Shown here: positions 19,153 through 27,866 of the stretch, piece after piece
How positions within the stretch are numbered: position 1 is the stretch's first letter
How the letters are laid out: every line of letters starts with the position of its first letter
DNA from: Rhizobium sp. Q54
Lineage (GTDB): Bacteria; Pseudomonadota; Alphaproteobacteria; Rhizobiales; Xanthobacteraceae
NCBI GenBank assembly: GCA_945861265.1
Contig: CAMAUC010000008.1
Location: forward strand, 1 to 64,000
DNA length: 64,000 nt
Direction of reading: 5' to 3'
Notes under the pieces: generated by a model
Seen by the model: the letters and a program-made list of their open reading frames with translations, nothing else
Told to the model about the DNA's origin: nothing
Database searches by the model: none
Position numbers and translations under genes: made by a program

Positions 19153-19716
19153 TCAGGCGGCGTTGAGACCGAGCCGCTCATCGCGGCGACGAAGATAGGC
19201 GACCAGCGGGATCGACAGAAGCACCATCCAGGCCTTGCCGACAATCTGACCGCCGAGGAAATCGAGTGAGCCGAAGGCCAGCCACAGGAAAACAAGCGAA
19301 TCGACGACCAGCCCAACCGTGCTGGAAGCGAGCACCGCCAGCACCAGCCGCCGCCGCGCCAGCGGCGTATAGATGGCGAAATCGGCTAATTCAGACAACA
19401 GGAAGGCCGCCGCCGAGGCGATTACCAGCGAAGGCGGCGCAAGGCCTGCCGAAAGCAAGGCGCCTGCGACGATGGCGGCGATGCCGTATTCGACGCCGAG
19501 CCGGCGCTGCACCAGATCGCGCAGCACCAGAGCCGCGCCGATCATCAAAACGCCGGACGGCGCCAGCAGACCAGGGGCCACCGGCAGGACACAGGGTCCG
19601 TTCGGGATACAGAAGGTACCGACATGGCCGATCATCCAGTTCGCCGCCGGGATGGTGAGGCAGAACAGGACGAGGAAAATATAGCCTTCGATTCTGGTGC
19701 GCAGGTCGTTGCTCAT
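19153..19716 (-). CDS. VUT family queuosine-precursor transporter
   Basis: 187 residues from the ATG at 19716, with about five to six hydrophobic helices, for example YIFLVLFCLTIPAANWMIGH and PSLVIASAAAFLLSELADFA. The last contains the SELxDF motif typical of the YhhQ/VUT family. VUT proteins of this type import queuosine precursors such as preQ0 or preQ1. It lies 31 bases downstream of queC on the same strand, which supports a link to 7-deazaguanine metabolism. Confidence 0.82.
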   Translation of the reverse strand: MSNDLRTRIEGYIFLVLFCLTIPAANWMIGHVGTFCIPNGPCVLPVAPGLLAPSGVLMIGAALVLRDLVQRRLGVEYGIAAIVAGALLSAGLAPPSLVIASAAAFLLSELADFAIYTPLARRRLVLAVLASSTVGLVVDSLVFLWLAFGSLDFLGGQIVGKAWMVLLSIPLVAYLRRRDERLGLNAA

Positions 19717-19747
19717 CGATCGGTCGTTTCTCGTTTTGGATTTGGCG

Positions 19748-20452
19748 TCAGGAGGCGATGAATTGAGCATATCCTTTTGCCCGCAGGTCGCAGGCCGGGC
19801 ACGCGCCGCAGCCATAACCCCAAGGGTGGCGGTGCGCGCGGTCGCCCACGTAACAGGTATGCGTGTCCTCCACAACGATATCGAGGAAGCCCTGCCCGGC
19901 GATATCGCGGGCGAGCGCGAAGGTCGCCGCCTTGTCGATCCACATCAACGGCGTATGGATGGTGACGCGCTTGTCGAGCCCGAGGCTTAAGGCCACCTGC
20001 ATCGCCTTGATGGTGTCGTCGCGGCAATCCGGATAGCCGGAATAATCCGTTTCGCACATGCCGGCGACGATGTGGCGGGCGCCGCGCCGATAGGCCAACG
20101 CACCGGCGAAGGTGAAGAAGATCAGGTTGCGCGCCGGCACGAAGGTGTTCGGCAGACCGCTTTCGGCAAATGCGATCGCAGTCTCGCTGGTGAGCGCGCT
20201 GTCGGAAATGGCGGCGAGCGCGTCGATCGAAATGCGGTGATCGTCCCCAAGGCGCGCTTTCCATTCGGATTTAAGCGCGGCCATGCGCTCGCGCAGCCGC
20301 GGCCGCACATCCAGTTCGACGACATGACGCTGGCCATAGTCGAAGCCGACGGTCTCGACGCGGGCGAAGCGTTCCAGCGCCCAGGCCAGCGCGACGGTGG
20401 AGTCCTGACCGCCGGAAAACAGGACAAGCGCGGAGTCGTTGGATGTGGTCAT
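19748..20452 (-). CDS. queC: 7-cyano-7-deazaguanine synthase
   Basis: 234 residues with an ATP pyrophosphatase N-terminus ([20 protein letters not shown]; the SGGxDS P-loop) and the QueC signature [21 protein letters not shown] zinc site of four cysteines is near the C-terminus ([20 protein letters not shown]). QueC converts 7-carboxy-7-deazaguanine to preQ0 with ATP and ammonia, in the queuosine pathway. It is followed by a queuosine-precursor transporter gene. No queD or queE is in the window. Confidence 0.95.
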   Translation of the reverse strand: MTTSNDSALVLFSGGQDSTVALAWALERFARVETVGFDYGQRHVVELDVRPRLRERMAALKSEWKARLGDDHRISIDALAAISDSALTSETAIAFAESGLPNTFVPARNLIFFTFAGALAYRRGARHIVAGMCETDYSGYPDCRDDTIKAMQVALSLGLDKRVTIHTPLMWIDKAATFALARDIAGQGFLDIVVEDTHTCYVGDRAHRHPWGYGCGACPACDLRAKGYAQFIAS

Positions 20453-20486
20453 GACGCGCGGTTTAGACCACCGTGGCGCGGTTGTC

Positions 20487-21302
20487 TCAATCCCATTTCG
20501 GCGACCACGACCAGTCGACGATGCGGCCCTGGCGCTGCGACAAAGCGCGGATCTCCGTCATCTCGGCCTCGGTCAGCGCGAAGTCGAACAGCGCCAGATT
20601 TTCCTCGAGCCGCCCGATCTTGCTGGTGCGCGGGATGACGACGATGTCCTGCTGCACAAGATAACGCAGGCTGATCTGCGCCGCGCTCTTGCCGTGCGCC
20701 TTTGCGATCTTCTCCAGCACCGCGTCGCCGGCAGCACCCCCGCGCGCGATCGGACTATAGGCGACCACCGCCATGCCATGTTTGCGCGTCGCGGCGATCA
20801 CCTTGGACTGGTCGAGGAACGGATGGCACTCGATCTGATTGCAGACCAGGGGCTCGCTCGACACCTTGCTGGCTTCGTCGAGCAACGCCACGGTGAAGTT
20901 CGAGACGCCGAGCTGTTTGACGTAGCCCTCGCTTTTCATATGCGCCATAGCACCGAGCGTCTCGGACAACGGCACGCGCGGGTTCGGCCAGTGGATCAGC
21001 AAGAGATCGATGACGTCGAGCCGCAGTTTGTGCAGGCTTTCCTTGACCGAGCGTTCGAGATCGTGCGGCGCAAGGCGCTCCGGCTGCACCTTGGTGGTGA
21101 CGACCACCTCGGCGCGCTTGCCGGAAGCGCGCACGCCGTCGCCGACTGCCGCCTCGTTGCCGTACATCTGCGCGGTGTCGATGTGGCGATAGCCGAGGCG
21201 GATCGCCTGCTCGACCAGGCGCGCGCAGTCGCGCCCGGTCAATTGCCAGGTGCCGAGACCGACGATCGGAAGCTTGAAGCCTTTGACATCGACGGTCTGC
21301 AT
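20487..21302 (-). CDS. Aldo/keto reductase (paralogue A)
   Basis: 271 residues from the ATG at 21302. A TIM-barrel AKR with the catalytic tetrad Asp and Tyr in [13 protein letters not shown], Lys in VVTTKV, and His in LLLIHWPNP. The NADPH site is near [15 protein letters not shown]. It is of the 2,5-diketo-gluconate reductase type, about 270 residues. The next gene upstream is a related AKR with a ten-base gap, so the pair is a tandem duplication and likely one operon. The substrate is unknown. Confidence 0.88.
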   Translation of the reverse strand: MQTVDVKGFKLPIVGLGTWQLTGRDCARLVEQAIRLGYRHIDTAQMYGNEAAVGDGVRASGKRAEVVVTTKVQPERLAPHDLERSVKESLHKLRLDVIDLLLIHWPNPRVPLSETLGAMAHMKSEGYVKQLGVSNFTVALLDEASKVSSEPLVCNQIECHPFLDQSKVIAATRKHGMAVVAYSPIARGGAAGDAVLEKIAKAHGKSAAQISLRYLVQQDIVVIPRTSKIGRLEENLALFDFALTEAEMTEIRALSQRQGRIVDWSWSPKWD

Positions 21303-21312
21303 CGCGTTCCCG

Positions 21313-22152
21313 TTACGGCGTGTCCCACACCGGTGCGTGCGGCGGATTGACGACGCGCATATTGTTGGCATTGAGCGCCTTCAGCTCGGCCATCTCCGCA
21401 TCGCTGAGCTTGAAATCGAATATGTCGATATTGGCTTTCAGATGCGCCGGCGTCGCGGTGCGCGGAATGGCGCAGACGCCCAATTGCACCAGATAACGCA
21501 GCGACACCTGCGCCGCGCTCTTGCGATGCGCCGTGCCGATGCGCTCGAGCGCATCCGCACCAGACTCTTGGGAGCCTTGCACCTTGCCGCGCGCGATTGG
21601 GCAATAGGCGACCACCGCCATGCCGTGCTTCTTGCTCGCCGCCACCACCTTGTCCTGATTGATGAAGGGATGCATCTCGATCTGGTTGCAGACAAGCGGT
21701 TCGGTGGTCACCGCCCAGGCCTCGTCCAGCATTTTGGTGGTGAAATTGGCGACGCCGACATGTCTGGCGCGGCCATCCTTTTTGGCGGCGCACAAGGCGG
21801 CGACGCTGGTCGAGAACGGGATGTCCTTGTTGTTCCAGTGGATCAGCAGCAGGTCGACAAAGGGCAGCTGCAGGTTCTTCAGGCTCTGGTCGAGCGATTT
21901 GTTGAAGTTTTCCGGCAGCAGGTTGTTCTCGCGCACCTTGGTGCAGATGAATATGCCCTCGCGCTTTTTCCCAGACGCCCGCAAGCCGGCGCCGACTTCC
22001 ACTTCGTTGCCGTAGAAGGCGGCGGTATCGAGATGCGTATAGCCACATTCCAGCGCGGCCTTGACCGCCTGCACGCAGACGTCCTCTTTCAGGGTCATGG
22101 TGCCAAGCCCGATCTGGGGAATATGGGCACCATGGGCGTCAACGTATTGCAT
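21313..22152 (-). CDS. Aldo/keto reductase (paralogue B)
   Basis: 279 residues from the ATG at 22152, preceded by AGGAG. It keeps the AKR tetrad: Asp and Tyr in THLDTAAFYGNE, Lys in IFICTKV, His in LLLIHWNNK. The coenzyme segment AIPRTATPAHLKANIDIFDF is near the end. It is clearly related to paralogue A but differs enough to suggest a separate substrate. It is first in the operon with paralogue A; the candidate Irr site 214 bases upstream points at the divergent iron genes. Confidence 0.88.
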   Translation of the reverse strand: MQYVDAHGAHIPQIGLGTMTLKEDVCVQAVKAALECGYTHLDTAAFYGNEVEVGAGLRASGKKREGIFICTKVRENNLLPENFNKSLDQSLKNLQLPFVDLLLIHWNNKDIPFSTSVAALCAAKKDGRARHVGVANFTTKMLDEAWAVTTEPLVCNQIEMHPFINQDKVVAASKKHGMAVVAYCPIARGKVQGSQESGADALERIGTAHRKSAAQVSLRYLVQLGVCAIPRTATPAHLKANIDIFDFKLSDAEMAELKALNANNMRVVNPPHAPVWDTP

Positions 22153-22365
22153 CGGGGGGCTCCTGAAGGCCTGGATGGAAAGTGCGGGTGACCCGCCGTT
22201 CTGGAGGGCGGAGAATGCCCGCTTGCGGTGGCCCTGCCAACCCGGCCTTCTCCGGCGGCGGCGGTGGCAATCCCCGGCGGCCTGCGCGCAAAAACCGCAC
22301 GACATTTGACCAAGCGCAAGACGGCGCGTCCGTTGTTAGCGCAAGCTTTTGCGAAGCGTTCTCAC

Positions 22366-22382
22366 ATTGGAATAATTCAAGA
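22366..22382. promoter_or_regulatory. Candidate Irr-binding iron control element (ICE-like)
   Basis: ATTGGAA-TAA-TTCAAGA is an inverted repeat of the ICE form, whose consensus in Bradyrhizobium and relatives is TTTAGAA-N3-TTCTAAA. By eye, 10 of 14 arm positions match. It lies 71 bases upstream of the cupredoxin ATG, in front of an iron-permease operon, which supports the assignment. Binding is inferred, not shown. Confidence 0.5.
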
Positions 22383-22452
22383 GTAAAAATAAGGACTTGC
22401 ATCGGCACGCGATAGTGGTTTTGTGAGCTTTGTCGAACCGATGGGAACCGCC

Positions 22453-22791
22453 ATGCGCCGGATGATCGCTCTTTTTGTGCCTTTTGCCATAGCCGCCCTG
22501 GTGACCCTGTCGCCGGCGACGGCGCACGCCCAGGATTTCAAGCTGACCATCAAGGACCACAAGTTCACGCCGGAAGAGCTGAAGGTGCCGGCCAATACCC
22601 GGGTCATCATCACCGTGGTCAACGAAGACGCCACCGCCGAGGAATTCGAAAGCAACATTCTCAAGGTCGAGAAGGTCATTCCCGGCAAGTCCAGCGGCAC
22701 CGTGCGCATCGGGCCGCTCAAGCCCGGCCGCTATCCCTTCGTCGGCGAGTTTCATGAAGCCACCGCCAAGGGCGTGGTCATTGCTGAATAA
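22453..22791 (+). CDS. Cupredoxin-like exported iron-transport accessory protein
   Basis: 112 residues from the ATG at 22453, with GGGA six bases upstream. A signal peptide (MRRMIALFVPFAIAALVTLS, cleavage near AHA) precedes a single cupredoxin beta-sandwich (DFKLTIKDHKFTPEELKVPA, then GPLKPGRYPFVGEFHEATAK). The usual type 1 copper ligands (Cys-His-Met) are not visible: where they belong the sequence reads GEFHEATAKG with no Cys. It precedes the FTR1 permease by 24 bases and probably handles iron in the periplasm for it. Confidence 0.8.
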   Translation: MRRMIALFVPFAIAALVTLSPATAHAQDFKLTIKDHKFTPEELKVPANTRVIITVVNEDATAEEFESNILKVEKVIPGKSSGTVRIGPLKPGRYPFVGEFHEATAKGVVIAE

Positions 22792-22814
22792 AACAGGGTT
22801 GGCGGAATAGCATC

Positions 22815-23636
22815 ATGCTTGGCGCACTGATTATCGTCTTTCGTGAAGTTCTCGAAGCCGGCCTGATCGTCGGCATCGTCATGGCGGCGACGCGCGGCGT
22901 CGAGGGCCGCGGTCGCTGGATCTCGATCGGCATCGGCGCCGGCGTCGTCGGCGCAGCCATTGTCGCGGCATTCGCCGGCGTCATCTCGCAGGCGTTCCAG
23001 GGCTCCGGTCAGGAACTGTTCAACGCCGGCATCCTCGCCGTCGCCGTGGTGATGCTGATGTGGCACAACGCCTGGATGGCGCGGCACGGCCGCGAGATCG
23101 CCGCCGAGATGCGCAATATCGGCACCGCCGTCAGCGAAGGCGCCAAGCCGCTGACCGCGCTGGCCGTCGTCATCGGCGTCGCGGTGCTGCGCGAGGGCTC
23201 CGAAGTCGTGCTGTTCCTCTACGGCATTCTGGCGTCGGGCACGTCCGGCGTGTCGATCGCGCTCGGCGGCCTGCTCGGCATTGTCGCCGGCGCGGCGTTC
23301 ACCGGGCTGACCTATTTCGGTCTTCTGGCTATTCCGCAGCGCTACATCTTTTCGGTCACGAGTTGGCTGATCGCGCTGCTCGCCGCCGGCATGGCCGCGA
23401 GTTCGGTGCAGTTTCTCAACAATGCAGGCTTTGCCGAAGTGCTCGGCAATACGGTCTGGGACACGTCATGGATTTTGTCGGAAGGCAGCATCCTCGGCAA
23501 GCTGATGCATACCTTGATCGGCTATACCGAGCGGCCGACCGAACTGCAGCTCACCGTCTATATCGGCACGTTGTTCGCCATGGGCCTGCTGATGCGCCTC
23601 GCGCGCTACCGGCCGCAGGAACGGGTGGCGGTCTAG
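22815..23636 (+). CDS. FTR1 family high-affinity iron permease
   Basis: 273 residues, polytopic with about seven helices. The two FTR1 iron-binding motifs are present: REVLE in IVFREVLEAGLIVGI (residues 10-14) and REGSE in VLREGSEVVLFLYGI. FTR1-type permeases move ferric iron, usually with a periplasmic partner that supplies or oxidises it. The upstream cupredoxin gene, 24 bases away, fits that role. An Irr-like site lies in front of the pair, so iron limitation probably induces it. Confidence 0.92.
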   Translation: MLGALIIVFREVLEAGLIVGIVMAATRGVEGRGRWISIGIGAGVVGAAIVAAFAGVISQAFQGSGQELFNAGILAVAVVMLMWHNAWMARHGREIAAEMRNIGTAVSEGAKPLTALAVVIGVAVLREGSEVVLFLYGILASGTSGVSIALGGLLGIVAGAAFTGLTYFGLLAIPQRYIFSVTSWLIALLAAGMAASSVQFLNNAGFAEVLGNTVWDTSWILSEGSILGKLMHTLIGYTERPTELQLTVYIGTLFAMGLLMRLARYRPQERVAV

Positions 23637-23675
23637 CGCCTCACGCGCGCTTTCTCGTGCCGCCCAAAAGGCGCG

Positions 23676-23960
23676 TCAGCGCCGTCTTCCGCCTAACGCC
23701 GCGAAGGCGGCTTCCGGCGCGCTGTCGATCAGCTTGAGCAGCGCTCTCGCCGGCCCACGCGGATTGCGCTTGCCCTGCTCCCAGTTGCGCACGGTCTCGA
23801 TCGGCACCTCGATGCGTTCGGCAAAGGCCGCCTGGGTCAGTCCGCAGCGCGCCCGCACATGGCGCACGAAGGCGGCCGGATCCCTGTGCTCGACGGTCTT
23901 TTCGCTGCCGTCGGCCATGATCTCGACGATCCGTCCGTCGGCTTTCAAGCGCACGCGCAT
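23676..23960 (-). CDS. XRE-type helix-turn-helix regulator
   Basis: 94 residues from the ATG at 23960, with GGAGGGG upstream. An N-terminal beta region (MRVRLKADGRIVEIMADGSE) precedes a helix-turn-helix (RARCGLTQAAFAERIEVPIE, then TVRNWEQGKRNPRGPARAL), the layout of HigA/NadS-type antitoxin-like regulators. No toxin gene adjoins it in the same direction, so it may be a solitary regulator. It converges on the FTR1 gene, 39 bases apart. Confidence 0.8.
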   Translation of the reverse strand: MRVRLKADGRIVEIMADGSEKTVEHRDPAAFVRHVRARCGLTQAAFAERIEVPIETVRNWEQGKRNPRGPARALLKLIDSAPEAAFAALGGRRR

Positions 23961-24043
23961 CGCGACCCCTCCGCTTCGAGTGGGCCAATGCACTAGCTGA
24001 TTCGGCAAACCAAAAAGTTAACGCAAAGGCGCAGGCCAGCGGC

Positions 24044-25156
24044 TTACTTGTTCTCGGCCTTTTCAGCCGTCGGGCGCCTGACCGCGAGCAGCAGGTTCGA
24101 CTCGCCCGGCCGCCAGCGATAGCCGAGGCCGAAATTGAGCTTGCCGGCGCCCTTCTCAAACAGCTCGCGGATCTTCGGCTGGCGGCCCTCGGGGAATATA
24201 TTGAGCGGCTCGAGGTAGCGGCCGAACGGCCGCAACTGCCATGCCTTGGCGTCGAAGTAACGGATCGGGACGCCGCTGTCGTCCTGAACCACGGTCGCGC
24301 TCTTGGCGACGATAAAGTCGCGGATGCGCGAGAACTCGTTTTTGAACATCAGGTAGGACGCGCTTTTGTGAAAGCTGTCGGCCGGCCCGAGCTTGTCGAG
24401 AAACTTGAGGAAGCCGCCGCTTTTGGCGCCGTTATTGTCAAGATTGGTGGTGAAGTAATAGAGCGTGCGCTCGGCACCATCGGCGCCGGCAAAGACGATT
24501 CTGACGCCGTGCGCTGCGGATTTGGCGTTCTTCTGTTCGGGATGAACGTCACCCTGCGCATCGACATAGACGAGTTCCGTCGAGCGAACCTGCTTGCCGC
24601 TGCGCGCCAGAAAAACATAAAGGACCGGAATCGTGCCGCGCAGCGAGGATTCGCTGATGTCCTCGCGCATCTCCTTGGTGATGAAGAAACTGATCGACAG
24701 CAACGTACGCATCGCGGTCTGCAGTTGGCCGAGGCCAACCGTTTCGCCATGGCGCTGCTGTTTGAGAATATCGGGAATATCGCCGACAGGCTCGAGCGCG
24801 GCGAGCACATAGGTGGTGGCCTTCGGGAACAAGGTATCGGCAAACAGAAAATCCGGGCCGCTGAACATATAGAACATCGCCGGGCGCGGCGACGTCAGAT
24901 GAGTGGCCGACCATTCGCGCGCCGGCGCCAAAGTCGTCTTCTCAACCTGGGCAAAGGCCCGGTCCATCGTCCTGGCGTGCTGCTGCCAGTGAGCACTTTT
25001 GGTCAACGGCGCCAGCGGCGAATTCGCCGACGGCGGCATGCCGGCGAGATAGCGCGCGGTGTCGTTGACGCTCGCAGCGTCGGCGCAAAGCGCGGGGGAA
25101 ATAGCCAAAGCAAGATAGCCGGCGACCGCGGCCGCAACAGGAGTAAAGCGCATCAT
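24044..25156 (-). CDS. Exported protein of unknown function, coupled to a permease
   Basis: 370 residues with a signal peptide (MMRFTPVAAAVAGYLALAIS, cleavage near LCADA). The mature protein is mixed alpha/beta with conserved-looking segments PAMFYMFSGPDFLFADTLFP, TYVLAALEPVGDIPDI and VRIVFAGADGAERTLYYFTT. I recognise no named family. The start overlaps the stop of the APC permease as ATGA, so it is translationally coupled to transport. A periplasmic role linked to that transporter is inferred. Confidence 0.7.
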   Translation of the reverse strand: MMRFTPVAAAVAGYLALAISPALCADAASVNDTARYLAGMPPSANSPLAPLTKSAHWQQHARTMDRAFAQVEKTTLAPAREWSATHLTSPRPAMFYMFSGPDFLFADTLFPKATTYVLAALEPVGDIPDILKQQRHGETVGLGQLQTAMRTLLSISFFITKEMREDISESSLRGTIPVLYVFLARSGKQVRSTELVYVDAQGDVHPEQKNAKSAAHGVRIVFAGADGAERTLYYFTTNLDNNGAKSGGFLKFLDKLGPADSFHKSASYLMFKNEFSRIRDFIVAKSATVVQDDSGVPIRYFDAKAWQLRPFGRYLEPLNIFPEGRQPKIRELFEKGAGKLNFGLGYRWRPGESNLLLAVRRPTAEKAENK

Positions 25157-26502
25157 TTGACGACCGTCACTTTTTCATTGGCCGCATCGGCCGGATAATT
25201 TTGCGCAATCGCATAGAGAATAAGACCGGCGAGCATCAGCAATACGCCGGCGAGCGATTCCATCGGGCGGCTGACCAGCAGGTAATACAGCATGAATCCG
25301 GTCACCGACAGGAAGATCAGCGGCGTTACCGGATAGCCCCAGGCGCGATACGGGCGCGGCTGCGCCGGTTTGGTGACGCGCAACACGATCACGCCGAGCA
25401 CGGTGAAGAACGAGCACAGCGTCAGGCTGAACTGGATGAAGTCGAGCACCGCCTCGAAACTTTGCGTCAACAACAGCAGGCTGGCGACCAGAAGCTGAAA
25501 CACGATGGCGAAGGACGGCACGCCGTGTTTCGATTTCTGCGCGAAAAGCCGCAGCAGCGAAAAATCCTCGCCCATCACCATGGTGACGCGCGGCCCGATC
25601 CACATCATCGCGCTGACCGACGAGATCAGGCCGAGGCAGATCAAGGCGCCGACCAGGTTGCCGCCGAGCGGGCCGAAGATGTGGCCGCCGACGATGGTCG
25701 CGACCTGGATCTGCCCGGCGATTTTCTCGATCGGCGTGGTGTAGAGAAACACCATGTTCAGGGCGATATACAATAACGAGACGACGGCGACGCCGGTGAA
25801 CAGAGCGCGCGGCAAAGTGCGGTGCGGCTCGTGCAGTTCGTCGATGATGTAGACCGAGGCGTTCCAGCCCGAATAGGCATACATCACGAAAGCCAGATTG
25901 ATGGCGAAGGCGGAACTGACGATCCGGCCGAAGTCGCCGGGCGCCGGCGCGAACGAGATCGGCTGCGGCGAAGCGACGGCGACGCCGGCAACGATGAAGG
26001 CGACGATCAGCACCAGTTTGATGATCGTCGATATGTTCTGGAACGCCGAGCCGTAGCGGATGCCGGACAGATGAAACGCCGTCACCAGCCAGATGAGGCC
26101 GAGGCCGAGCGCCAGCGGCGGCACGCCGGGCAACAAGGGTCTGGCGTATTCGCCGAAGGCCATCGCCGCCAGCGCGACCGGCACGGCAAAGCCGACAGTC
26201 GCCGACAGCCAGCCGGCGAGAAAGCCGAAGATTGGTTGATAGGTTCGCGCCAGAAAATTATATTCGCCGCTCGAGCGCGGGAACATTCCGGCGAGTTCGG
26301 CGTAGGCCTGCGCGCCGCAAAAAGCGACGATGCCGCCGACCACCCATAAAAGGATCAACGAAAACCCCGAACTCAGCGTTTGAACCTGAAAGCCGAGGCT
26401 GGTGAAGACACCGACGCCGACCATGTCGGCAATGACGATGGCGGTCGCCGCGAATGTCTTGACCCCCGGGACCGAAGCCCGGACCGGAATCGAATGTGTC
26501 AC
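25153..26502 (-). CDS. APC-family amino acid permease
   Basis: About 449 residues with twelve or so hydrophobic helices. The first shows TAIVIADMVGVGVFTSLGF (GxGIF-like substrate motif), then AYAELAGMFPRSSGEYNFLA, typical of amino acid-polyamine-cation permeases. The GTG at 26502 has GGGGGA six bases upstream; the tracked ATG at 26526 has no ribosome site. It probably imports or exchanges an amino acid across the inner membrane. It is coupled by a 4-base overlap to an exported protein of unknown function. Confidence 0.85.
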   Translation of the reverse strand: MTHSIPVRASVPGVKTFAATAIVIADMVGVGVFTSLGFQVQTLSSGFSLILLWVVGGIVAFCGAQAYAELAGMFPRSSGEYNFLARTYQPIFGFLAGWLSATVGFAVPVALAAMAFGEYARPLLPGVPPLALGLGLIWLVTAFHLSGIRYGSAFQNISTIIKLVLIVAFIVAGVAVASPQPISFAPAPGDFGRIVSSAFAINLAFVMYAYSGWNASVYIIDELHEPHRTLPRALFTGVAVVSLLYIALNMVFLYTTPIEKIAGQIQVATIVGGHIFGPLGGNLVGALICLGLISSVSAMMWIGPRVTMVMGEDFSLLRLFAQKSKHGVPSFAIVFQLLVASLLLLTQSFEAVLDFIQFSLTLCSFFTVLGVIVLRVTKPAQPRPYRAWGYPVTPLIFLSVTGFMLYYLLVSRPMESLAGVLLMLAGLILYAIAQNYPADAANEKVTVVK

Positions 26503-26726
26503 CCAACGTCCCCCACGACCGATCATTAATACAAAATTGAGCTTCTTGGTATGGATTTATAAACGGGCGGTCGTCTGTGGAATTTGAATCGGCCGGTTAG
26601 GTTAACCTGGCGTTTGGCGCTCCGGCGCATGCCCGCAAAAAAGCCGGAAAAGCCGTTCAGGAATGGCCGAATCTATTAACTTCGCGTTTGCGTATGATGG
26701 ACGTTTTCGCCGGAGATGAACGGACA

Positions 26727-27848
26727 GTGCCGAAGGCGAACTTAACCATTTCAGGCCGATGGCGCCGACACATGTTGCCGGCGCTCGCGCTGGCGGTCGT
26801 GAGCGCGACCGGCGGTGCAGCGCTCGCGCAATCGTCACTGCCAAACCTGAAGCCGCAACTCATCAATGACGTCTTCGCGGCCCGCTGGCCGTCCAACCCG
26901 CCGGCACAGGATGCCGTCGCCGTGCGCACGACGCCGCAAGCCGCGCGCGCGCCGCAACCCCAATTGCCATCGCAAGCGACCAGCCCGGCGCGCGCGCAGC
27001 CGAAGACCGAACTGGTGAAATTCGCCACCGCCCCCTTCCCTTATGACGGCCTGATACCGGAATCCGAGCGGCGGTTTCTCGACGTCGTCAAGGACGGCCA
27101 AAAGGGCCACCGCACCGCGCGCGGCACGGTGCTCTGGCAACACGACACATTCAACGACAGCCGCGTGCTGCTGCATATACCGGGCGGATTCAACATCAAC
27201 AAACCCGCGGTGATGGTCGTGTACTTTCACGGCCATGGCGCCGAACTGACCCGCGATGTGCTGGAGCGGCAGAACGTGCCGGCGCAGATTTCGCTGTCCG
27301 GCAAGAACGCGGTGCTGGTCGCACCGCAGTTCGCCGTCGATGCCGCCGATTCTAGCGCCGGTCGTTTCTGGCAGCCCGGCGGCTTTGCCCGCTTCGTCAG
27401 CGAAGCAGCCAAGAAACTCGCGGCGCTCGGCGGGACGCCGGCCAAGGCGCGGCAATTTGCCAATATGCCGGTTATCATCGTCGCCTATAGCGGCGGCTAT
27501 CTGCCCGCCGCCTGGAGCATCCGCGTCGGCGGCCTCGGCAACCGGCTGCACGGGCTGGTGCTGCTCGACGGCCTCTATGGCGAGATCGAGCACTTCGTCA
27601 ACTGGATCAAAAGTTCAAAGAAGGTCTTCTTTGTCAGCGCCTTTACGCAGTCGACACGCCGGCAGAACCAGGCGCTCGCCGATATCCTGCGTGAGCAGAA
27701 GGTGGCAGTCAGCGGCGAAATCGGCAAGCATCTGTGGCGCGGCCGCGTCGCACTTCTTCCGGCCGCGTCGGACGTCACGCATCAGGATTTCGTGACGCAA
27801 GCGTGGACCGAAAATCCGATCGCCGATATTTTGAGTAATCTCAACTGA
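26727..27848 (+). CDS. Exported alpha/beta-hydrolase-like protein
   Basis: 373 residues from the GTG at 26727, behind GGAGAT at nine bases. A signal peptide (RRHMLPALALAVVSATGGAA, cleavage near LAQ) is followed by a Pro/Gln-rich linker and a hydrolase-like domain. The oxyanion-type strand VMVVYFHGHGAEL and the nucleophile elbow VAYSGGYLPAAW (Ser) suggest the fold; a late HQDF could give the histidine. A secreted esterase or similar is inferred. Convergent with the isovaleryl-CoA dehydrogenase gene. Confidence 0.7.
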   Translation: MPKANLTISGRWRRHMLPALALAVVSATGGAALAQSSLPNLKPQLINDVFAARWPSNPPAQDAVAVRTTPQAARAPQPQLPSQATSPARAQPKTELVKFATAPFPYDGLIPESERRFLDVVKDGQKGHRTARGTVLWQHDTFNDSRVLLHIPGGFNINKPAVMVVYFHGHGAELTRDVLERQNVPAQISLSGKNAVLVAPQFAVDAADSSAGRFWQPGGFARFVSEAAKKLAALGGTPAKARQFANMPVIIVAYSGGYLPAAWSIRVGGLGNRLHGLVLLDGLYGEIEHFVNWIKSSKKVFFVSAFTQSTRRQNQALADILREQKVAVSGEIGKHLWRGRVALLPAASDVTHQDFVTQAWTENPIADILSNLN

Positions 27849-27866
27849 ACGCGCGGCGCGAGCCGG

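Noticed and set aside
17799-19166. 455-residue plus-strand ORF
   Set aside because: Antisense shadow of the YdcF and RraA-like genes; no domain.
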